Origin: Brachionus koreanus
Taxonomy: Eukaryota; Rotifera; Eurotatoria; Ploima; Brachionidae
Length of the DNA stretch: 14,024 nt
Assembly (NCBI GenBank): GCA_016987375.1
Contig: PJRA01000244.1
Location: forward strand, 295,789 to 309,812
Reading direction: 5' to 3'
Positions 8,459 through 14,024 of this stretch are shown here, piece after piece. The notes under the pieces are model-generated. The model did no database searches and was not told the DNA's origin. It worked only from the letters and a program-made list of their open reading frames with translations. The first letter of the stretch is position 1. Each line of letters opens with the position of its first letter. The translations under genes and the position numbers were made by a program.

Positions 8459-8464
8459 AATAAA
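8459..8464 (+). terminator. Poly(A) signal of the five-exon gene
   Basis: AATAAA lies 31 bp after the TAA at 8426-8428. Further A-rich AATAAA-like sequences follow around 8490-8513, so the exact cleavage site is uncertain. Confidence 0.5.
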
Positions 8465-8599
8465 AAAAATTATTTTAATCAAAAATCTTAAAATAAATTA
8501 ATTTTAAATAAAAAACTTTTTTCATCAAACAGCTTTCAAAAAATAATTTTCCCTGATTATTTGCTGCAAAATATTTTGTAAATGTAGTCTATAATTTTA

Positions 8600-9079
8600 G
8601 AATATATAGACAAATTGACATGTGAAATAGAAAACGGCAAAAGAGTTGATGTCATCTTCACCGATTTCTCTAAAGCATTTGATAAGGTATCACATCCTAG
8701 ACTTCTATTAAAATTAGAATCATATGGAATTCAAGGACAAACTCTTAAATCGATCAGTTCTTTTTTAACCGAACGAAAACAGAGGGTTATACTCGACGAA
8801 GCTATATCCAACTGGAAAGAAGTCACAAGTGGTGTTCCTCAGCGATCCGTATTAGTACCAGTTCTTTTTGTCATATACATAAATGACCTTTTAAAAAGTC
8901 TTAAATGCCCATGTTGGTCATATGCTGACGACTTAAAAATAATTGGTATAAGCAGTGACGAAACCACATGCCCAATTTTAAATCAAGATTTGAAAACACT
9001 AGCTGATTGGACTGAAAAATGGTCAACAGAGCTAAACCTTTCGAAATGCAAGGTGATGCACTTAGGAAAAAAGATATAA
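8600..9079 (+). pseudogene. Internal reverse transcriptase fragment of a second non-LTR (Jockey/CR1-type) element
   Basis: About 160 codons are open from 8600. Motif A is FTDFSKAFDKVSH and motif C is YADDLKII, both with intact catalytic aspartates. Motif B reads SGVPQRSVLVPVLF, so the two conserved glycines (normally PQGS and LGP) have changed to Arg and Val, marking it as decaying. There is no endonuclease, N-terminal RT or 3' end. The sequence differs clearly from the RT at 455-2476 (DFSKAFDKV against DIEKAFDKL), so it belongs to another family. It lies 171 bp after the lectin-like gene and is joined directly to a gypsy-type fragment. Confidence 0.85.
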
Positions 9080-9085
9080 AACCAA

Positions 9086-9384
9086 ATAGAGCATGACGAG
9101 CATTTGAAGAAAGTGTTAAAGCGGCTCAGGGACACAAGTTTGACGGTAAACCAGAAAAAATGTGTGATTGAAAAAGACAAAGTGGATTTTTATCGTTTGG
9201 AGTTGTCAACTTAAGGTGGTAAAATGACCGATGATAAAATAAAAGCGTTAAAAGTTATTAAAATACGAAATGGGAAACTGAATTACCGGTGAATGGTAGT
9301 CCGGTAGGACTGAGGGCAATATTGATGCAAAGAAACCAGAGAGATCTAAGGATTGTGAGTATCAATGCATATGCAAGTCAATCT
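9086..9384 (+). pseudogene. Ty3/gypsy-type RT-RNase H remnant
   Basis: From 9086 the frame reads EHDEHLKKVLKRL, then KKCVIEKDKVDFYRL, matching the segment after the YxDD box of Ty3/gypsy reverse transcriptases. A stop lies at 9212-9214 (TAA), then MTDDKIKALK, the connection to the RNase H domain. In a different frame 9268-9384 reads SPVGLRAILMQRNQ and then AYAS, the start of a gypsy RNase H domain. Most of the segment between these two parts, including the usual FLG motif, is deleted. No LTRs, integrase or gag were seen, so it is a dead fragment. Confidence 0.8.
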
Positions 9385-9387
9385 TGA

Positions 9388-10564
9388 ATCATTTTATGAA
9401 TGAAAAATGAAATTTTTTAATCTTTATTTAAATAAATTTTTTATTAAAATTTTGCTTTTATTATCTTTATTGTCTTTGAATTCTCTTAGATCACTTATAC
9501 ATTTTAATACACTTATTTGCCATTTATCTAAATTCACAAATATTTCAGATATATTTTCCATTAGATCATCTGTTTTAGACGAAGAAATTTTTTGAGAACT
9601 TTTCAAAAATCTCTTTGATCACTTAAAATTTTGAGTGAAAAAAGCTATTTTATCTTGTTTAAATTTTTTTTGATATGTTTAGTTTTAATTTAATTTAAAA
9701 TTTTAAAATAGAATTTTTTCGATTCACTAAAATTAAGCAATAAAGAATCCGAAAAATACAAAATCAAAACCGAACTTATGAATAATGTGATAGAATTATT
9801 AAAAGACACATTGTCAAAACCTGAACTGATTATTGGTGTAAAATCGAATAATACAAAAATCTTTTGACAGCCAAAAATAAGATTATCACAACCAAAAATT
9901 GATTTTTTTTATGTGCAATGAGAAAAATTGTGTGAGATCTTTTTTCCTTTTATATAAATAAAAAAATTTTTTTCCATCAGGATTATGATATGATATTTTA
10001 TTTTAAAAAGGCAAAAAATTTTAAAAATTTTGTGTATTTTATTAAAATTTTCTGATATTAAAACTTGATTCTAATTTTATATTGAAATTAAACTCAAAAT
10101 TAAAATAAAAACATTTTTCTTATGAAAATATTTCACTTTGACCTATTGACTCTTGAAAAATTCTGATTTTACTAATAGAAAATATCTTGAAAATAAAAAA
10201 ATGAATCCTTAAAAAAATTAAAATACCTTTAGTGCCTAAGAGAATCCAAAAAATTTTCTTGCTTTAAATTAAATTAAAATCAAAGCATCTATCTTAATAT
10301 TTGTTTATACATTTGAAAAAAAATTGCATCAGTAAACACAAATTGTTTTAATTTAGTTAAATTAATTTCATAGTAAATTATTGTAGTCAAAAAAATTTAA
10401 CGAAACAAATGTAAATTAAGAAAATTAAATTCAGACTATTTGACATTGTATTTTATTCTAAATTAGCATAGCATAATTTTTATTAAAATTAATTCTTTAA
10501 TTTTGTTTTCAAGTTTTTTAAAATAATTTGGATTAAAAGACAAATTAACAAAAATATAAAAACA
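9388..10564. other. AT-rich stretch without a supported gene
   Basis: These 1,177 bp are mainly A/T runs. Two short coding-like frames are visible: a minus-strand frame at 9618-9424 (lysine/serine-rich, about 65 codons, no upstream ATG) and a plus-strand frame at 9712-9867 (about 51 codons ending in TGA). Neither has a convincing start, partner exon or recognisable family. The segment before 10565 presumably includes the promoter of the next gene. Confidence 0.4.
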
Positions 10565-11074
10565 ATGTCTTCGGATTCAGAATCTGATGGAAGTTTGACA
10601 GACATTTCGAGTAGTGAAGACGAGCTGCCGAATGAAAAAACTAGCCATTTTGGCCAAGAAAAAATCCAGTTGCCATTTTGTCTTAATTTTTGCATTAACT
10701 CAATAATCACTTTTTCACTCTCATTATCAATATACTTGCTAATAGGCAACGTGTACTTGACCATACAAAAATCTTCGTCTACTCTCGACTCATTCCACAA
10801 TCAACTGCTGTTTCCGGGTAAACATTTTTCAGCTAAAAAAATCGATCACTCAAATTCACTTGAACAAATGCCATTTTATGACTGTTCAAAAAATGTCCTA
10901 ACCAAAGAGGAATGCAATTTGGTCAATGCGTATCATAGTGAATACTTAGCATCTCTGAAAAATTATCTGTCCAATATTGACCAAGATGATGACGAAGTTA
11001 CTTTTTCAAAACATAGAAATTTTTTTCAACTAGCTAACTCGCTAAAAGTCAACACTTCTTTTTTTATCTACTGA
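10565..11074 (+). CDS. Unrecognised single-pass membrane protein with an acidic, Ser-rich N-terminus (169 aa)
   Basis: I do not recognise the family. Residues 1-25 are Ser/Asp/Glu-rich (SSDSESDGS, SSSEDE), typical of casein-kinase-2-type phosphosites. Residues about 38-65 are hydrophobic and form one membrane helix with no cleavable signal. About 100 polar residues follow, including Cys and the segment NVLTKEECNLVNAYHSEY. The topology is probably acidic tail in the cytosol and C-terminus in the lumen or outside (inference). The ATG at 10565 has A at -3 (AACAATG). The gene is intronless, with an AATAAA 17 bp after the stop. It converges on TMEM70, with only 92 bp between stop codons. A reverse-strand open frame overlaps it but lacks any domain. 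Confidence 0.65.
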   Translation: MSSDSESDGSLTDISSSEDELPNEKTSHFGQEKIQLPFCLNFCINSIITFSLSLSIYLLIGNVYLTIQKSSSTLDSFHNQLLFPGKHFSAKKIDHSNSLEQMPFYDCSKNVLTKEECNLVNAYHSEYLASLKNYLSNIDQDDDEVTFSKHRNFFQLANSLKVNTSFFIY

Positions 11075-11090
11075 CACAAAAAAAGCCTTG

Positions 11091-11096
11091 AATAAA
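11091..11096 (+). terminator. Poly(A) signal of the 169-aa membrane protein gene
   Basis: AATAAA begins 17 bp after the TGA stop at 11072-11074 and is followed by T-rich sequence. This supports the gene ending here rather than continuing into another exon. Confidence 0.6.
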
Positions 11097-11157
11097 CATT
11101 TTTTTACTTTTTTTTAACTCTAAAATTTAATTAAAAAAAAAAAATTAATCTAAAAAT

Positions 11158-11163
11158 TTTATT
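11158..11163 (-). terminator. Candidate poly(A) signal of the TMEM70 gene
   Basis: On the minus strand AATAAA starts 4 bp after the TAA stop codon. Such a short 3' UTR fits the compact convergent arrangement, in which the two transcripts must end within 92 bp. Confidence 0.45.
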
Positions 11164-11166
11164 AAT

Positions 11167-11841
11167 TTAATCTTCTTCTTTTTCACTATATTTTTTAATA
11201 TCAAAAGGTTTTTCATAGCCGTATATTTTTTGAACTAGTTCAACGTCTTGCAATTGATGAAGATCGATGAATAAATTTCGGTTAGTTTGTTTGAGTCTTA
11301 CTGTTGAAAATGGCCCTGGTATATCAGGAACAAATACATCATTGATAGAAAATTCAAGCTTATATTCGTTCATGAAAAAACTTAGTAGAATTGCCTTGAA
11401 TTTTTTTTCCTCGTAGTTGTAGTAGAGTCTACTGACATATCTGCGTCCAAGAAATTGAGAAAACATGGGTGTGACAAATATGAAAAAGCCAGTCGTGCCA
11501 AAAACAAATAGCTGGGCGAATATGGACGATGTACTGAGTGAATCGTTCAAAAAAGGCATCAGCATTATTCCAAGTAAACTTGAAGATAGTGACAAAATTT
11601 TGGCTGTTTTCAACTGTTTTGTCAATTGACCCACATAGATTAGTTTTCCATTGTATTTTTTTTCCTCTTCGAGATATTTTTTTATCTTAGGTGACATCAT
11701 TTCCATGCGCATTCTACGCTCTTCTTCGTCATCTAGCTCATTTTTTTGCATAAAAGCTCTCTTAATGCTAATTGAGCGAACTTGAAGACAATTTTTTAAC
11801 AATTTATTAGGCCGGAAAGCAAATTTTAGTATTAGGCTCAT
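11167..11841 (-). CDS. TMEM70: TMEM70-family mitochondrial inner-membrane assembly factor (224 aa)
   Basis: Known role of the family: TMEM70 is an inner-membrane protein that promotes assembly of ATP synthase (c-ring) and complex I. Residues 1-30 are basic and free of acidic residues, a plausible mitochondrial targeting sequence. After a charged linker the conserved core starts with GKLIYVG (65-71). Two membrane helices follow, about 81-98 and 110-130, with the short loop typical of the hairpin, then RRYVSRLYYN (133-142). The C-terminal matrix domain includes VPDIPGPFSTV (171-181) and QKIYGYEKPFD (204-214), which I recognise as the family's GY end motif. Length is slightly under the human protein (about 260 aa). 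The gene is intronless and the first ATG is used. Relatives TMEM186 and TMEM223 are less likely, because the C-terminal domain fits TMEM70 better. Confidence 0.85.
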   Translation of the reverse strand: MSLILKFAFRPNKLLKNCLQVRSISIKRAFMQKNELDDEEERRMRMEMMSPKIKKYLEEEKKYNGKLIYVGQLTKQLKTAKILSLSSSLLGIMLMPFLNDSLSTSSIFAQLFVFGTTGFFIFVTPMFSQFLGRRYVSRLYYNYEEKKFKAILLSFFMNEYKLEFSINDVFVPDIPGPFSTVRLKQTNRNLFIDLHQLQDVELVQKIYGYEKPFDIKKYSEKEED

Positions 11842-12012
11842 CTAAAATTATTAAATTTTTATTAAAAAATTTAAATTTTTTTTTATTTGATTAAAAAAAG
11901 GTTTAATAAAAAACTTTATTTAATTAGAAACTGATTTATTGATTTATGTTTGGTTAAGACTAGAATCATCAAAATATTAAAATAATTCTTTATTTAAATA
12001 AATCTATTTTTT
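11842..12012. promoter_or_regulatory. Upstream region of TMEM70
   Basis: This is AT-rich sequence directly upstream of the TMEM70 ATG. I see no definite TATA box or initiator. If the small frame at 12013 is real, the region would be a bidirectional promoter. Confidence 0.25.
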
Positions 12013-12195
12013 ATGTGCTTAAAAATTTTTTTTAAATCATTTGTTGGAATAACAAAATCTGTGAAACATGGATTTGATAAACCAAATTTTACCAATAAAC
12101 AAATGTTCAAAGACAAGAAAGAAAAATTGGAAAAAATATCAATTAATTTAATTACTAGTAAGAAGAAAATTAATAAAAAAAAATTTATTTTTTGA
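12013..12195 (+). CDS. Candidate small basic protein, 60 aa (weak)
   Basis: The ATG at 12013 opens a 60-codon lysine-rich frame beginning MCLKIFFKSFVG and ending in a run of Lys/Asn codons. It lies 171 bp from the divergent TMEM70 start. The middle (KHGFDKPNFTNKQMFKDKK) looks more protein-like than random AT-rich sequence. The AAA-rich end contains AATAAA inside the frame (about 12171), and the ATG context is poor. No family is recognised. It could be chance or an exon of something longer. Confidence 0.22.
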   Translation: MCLKIFFKSFVGITKSVKHGFDKPNFTNKQMFKDKKEKLEKISINLITSKKKINKKKFIF

Positions 12196-12303
12196 TTAAA
12201 AGAATTAAATTATATTTTATCATTAAAAATGATCTAATTTTATATTTTAAATATTTTTTTTTAAAGTTAAAAATTTTAATTTTTTATTTATTTTAATTAG
12301 ATT

Positions 12304-12732
12304 TTATTCATAATTTGAATGATAACTTAAATTCTGTTGGATTATTCTATATTTTGGCTTCATCACTGAACAGCGAAATCAGTTAAGATTAATTTAGTTA
12401 AAGATTAGTTAAAGATTTTCTCCACATGCAGTTCACTTTGGTTCTTATTTTTTTTTATTTTTATTTTCATTACTACTTAGGCAAAATGAAAATATTTTTA
12501 CATTTTCATATTTTTAGATTTTTTGTGCAATATTTTATTTTTGCTTACCAAATAATTTCAAGGAGTTTTTAAATTTTCTGAAAAATTGCAAAAAAAATCT
12601 AAAAATAAATGAAAATGTATAATTGTAAAATTATTTTCATTTTGCCTGCTACTTACCTTGTTCATTATTATTTAAAAAAAAAGGCCATGTTCTTTTTTTT
12701 TCATGCGGCTGAATGGAAGAACTAGGATCCAT
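12304..12732 (-). CDS. Candidate two-exon small gene, 45 aa (exons 12732-12657 and 12365-12304)
   Basis: On the minus strand an ATG at 12732-12730, in good start context (G at -3 and +4), opens MDPSSSIQPHEKKRTWPF. The exon ends at 12657 before a consensus donor GTAAGT. A pyrimidine-containing acceptor (TTTCGCTGTTCAG) ends at 12366. Joining keeps the frame: a G|TG valine codon, then MKPKYRIIQQNLSYHSNYE and a TAA that overlaps an AATAAA signal (12308-12303). Exon lengths 76 and 62 bp give exactly 46 codons. No signal peptide or membrane segment is seen and no family is recognised. An in-frame TAG lies just upstream of TTTGGAATGG, so either this ATG is the start or that TAG contains the acceptor of an earlier exon, making this the 3' end of a longer gene. 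Confidence 0.45.
12473..12655. mobile_element. MITE-like foldback element (12480-12648) with candidate 7-bp target duplication
   Basis: GGCAAAATGAAAAT at 12480 is matched by its reverse complement ending at 12646. The complementarity continues inward for about 65 bp per arm, past ATTTTTAGATTTTTT, with a small insertion in the right arm. CTACTTA flanks both sides (12473-12479 and 12649-12655). There is no coding sequence. The superfamily is not assigned: a 7-bp duplication is unusual, and the two bases TG between the right arm and its flank leave the exact boundary open. The element lies entirely within the intron of the 45-aa candidate gene. Confidence 0.7.
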
Positions 12733-13454
12733 TCCAAACTACCAGGTTTTAAACCAAAATTATATTTCGATTTCAAGGCTAATCAACAGGCTAAACACTT
12801 CAATTATTTAAATTGTATATGAAAACTAAATACTTAAAAGTAATAAAGATGTTTTGACTAATTTAAAAATTAAACATTGAAAAATTTTAAATCAAATTTT
12901 TTAACAAAATCTGTAAAAATTAAATTTATATTATTGTAAATAGAATGCTTGAATTTAGTGAACTTCAACATTGATCTTTTGATCACAAAGCTATTTATCA
13001 ATCTTGAGTAAAAAAACCCAAACGATTTTATTAATTAACAAAAAAATATTATTATTAATTAATAAAAATTGCTTTATTAATTTTACAATTCACTTCTTGG
13101 AAAATAATTTTAACCAAAAAAAAAAAGTCAATTAGAATTTTCTTATTTTTCAACTGTGAAATTATTGATTTAACTTTTAATATAACACAGTAAACATCAT
13201 ATGTAAATTTAAATGATTTTATATGAAAATATTTTCTCAATTTTTCGATAAGATAAATTTTTGTTAGGTTTATTTTAAAGCTTTTAACTTCAAAAATATA
13301 TAATTTTTATAGCTTGTTTTGAATTTGATATTTGAATTTCATTTTGAAATTTAATACAAAATGCTAGTTTACCAATAGATTTGAATAGCATTTTTTTTTC
13401 TCTATTATCAGACATTTTCAGTCAAAAAACCATGAGCTTGATGAGTTTGCGTGC
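12733..13454. other. AT-rich stretch without a supported gene
   Basis: I see only A/T runs and short frames without domain content. The less AT-rich part (12733-12800) could hold the 5' UTR or promoter of the small minus-strand gene. A 61-codon minus-strand frame at 13240-13055 looks like translated low-complexity sequence. Confidence 0.4.
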
Positions 13455-13541
13455 GTACCACTCAAACTCACACTCGCACTCAACACGCAAGAAAATTTTA
13501 GTGTGACACTCACACTCAAAACGCAATTTTTTTGAGTGTCA
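13455..13541. repeat. Degenerate ACTCAC/CACTCA-type repeat with a small hairpin
   Basis: Two related blocks, about 13458-13490 (AACTCACACTCGCACTCAAC followed by ACGCAAG) and 13504-13525 (ACACTCACACTCAAAACGCA), look like a diverged duplication of about 45 bp. The second block can pair TGACACTCA (13504-13512) with TGAGTGTCA (13533-13541), a perfect 9-bp stem. The C-rich strand contrasts with the surrounding AT-rich DNA. Confidence 0.6.
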
Positions 13542-14024
13542 AAAATTTTAAAATTTTGAATTTGATACAATTTTTTTAGTTTTTAAGGTAACTTTTATAT
13601 TTTATGGAAACAAATAAAGTATTGTCAATTATTTTATTTTAAGTTTTCATGAAACATTATAGTTCAGATGGAAAAGCGTACATTTTAATTTTTTTAAAAA
13701 AATTAGTCTAAAAATTTTACCTAAATTAGGACAAAAAACTTTTTTTTTGGGATTTTAAATAAATTCTTGAAATGGCGAGGTTACAAATCAAAGAAAAGAG
13801 ATTTTTTTAATGAATATATTTTTTTTAAATTTTAATTTTGCTCCTGGATCTTTTTTATCAAAATATAATGCATAATTTTTTATTTAATTCTTCTTGAGCT
13901 TAAACTTATAAATGCAGCTTCACTAGCTGAAAACATGTTAATCTTAACTCGTGAAATCAATTTTAACTTAACAAGATAAGCCGAAAATAAAACATTATAA
14001 ATCCCTATTATTTTGGTCTCAAAT
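13542..14024. other. AT-rich end of window without a supported gene
   Basis: No coding frame, RNA gene or clear repeat could be supported here. Splice-like or poly(A)-like strings occur, but at the density expected by chance in such AT-rich sequence. Confidence 0.4.

Noticed and set aside
8591..8610. Possible splice acceptor TTTTAG at 8600 joining the lectin-like gene to the RT fragment, with donor-like GGTACT at 8415
   Set aside because: The CTLD ends normally at YICER with a stop 3 codons later and a poly(A) signal follows; 8600 coincides with the 5' truncation of the RT fragment and is probably chance.
9407..9606. Small frame MKFFNLYLNKFFIKILL... on the plus strand
   Set aside because: Its hydrophobic Leu/Phe/Ile-rich composition is typical of the complement of the Lys/Asn-rich minus-strand frame, and it has no gene context.
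13055..13240. 61-codon minus-strand frame
   Set aside because: Lys/Ile/Phe-rich low-complexity translation of AT-rich DNA, with no splice or poly(A) support.
1..14024. CRISPR arrays, bacterial operons, tRNA or rRNA genes
   Set aside because: No regularly spaced repeats, no cloverleaf-like GC-rich segments, and all signals (introns, AATAAA, metazoan genes) are eukaryotic.

Overview
This is eukaryotic, almost certainly invertebrate-animal DNA. It is very AT-rich, with short GT-AG introns (48-63 bp where unmodified), AATAAA signals close behind stop codons, a metazoan-type TMEM70 mitochondrial gene and remnants of four classes of animal transposon. The combination recalls very AT-rich, compact genomes such as those of monogonont rotifers (Brachionus-like). 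That placement is an inference; no rRNA or other decisive marker is present.

Region 1 (1-3494) is a transposon graveyard. A 5'-truncated Jockey-superfamily non-LTR retrotransposon (29-2776) keeps a 673-codon uninterrupted reverse transcriptase frame, a frameshifted endonuclease tail, a 3' UTR and an (ATTAG)5 tail. The tail abuts a second endonuclease fragment of the same family (2777-3114), which abuts a decayed mariner-like transposase C-terminus (about 3168-3494).

Region 2 (4254-8428) is the centrepiece: a five-exon gene whose splice phases all agree and give one 995-residue protein. It is predicted to be a type II membrane protein with a short cytosolic tail, one membrane helix, 18 six-cysteine modules (EB-module-like) and a C-terminal C-type-lectin-like domain. 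The modules are ordered as a five-module super-repeat (A-B-C-D-E), and introns recur at equivalent positions in different copies. The 1,024-bp fourth intron is swollen by TTAA/TTCTAGTG-ended repeats (piggyBac-like MITE debris) and a 61-bp-arm hairpin.

Region 3 (8600-9384) is a second, unrelated non-LTR RT fragment fused head-to-tail to a Ty3/gypsy RT-RNase H fragment.

Region 4 (10565-11841) holds two convergent intronless genes 92 bp apart: an unrecognised 169-aa acidic, serine-rich single-pass membrane protein (+) and a TMEM70 homologue (-), which belongs to the mitochondrial ATP synthase / respiratory complex assembly family.

Region 5 (11842-14024) is mostly AT-rich and non-coding. It contains a candidate two-exon 45-aa minus-strand gene (12732 to 12304). 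Its intron holds a 169-bp MITE whose 7-bp flanking duplication overlaps the splice donor. A degenerate ACTCAC-type repeat lies near 13455-13541.

The genes do not form an obvious functional pathway. The best candidate for something undescribed is the module-array/lectin-like surface protein.
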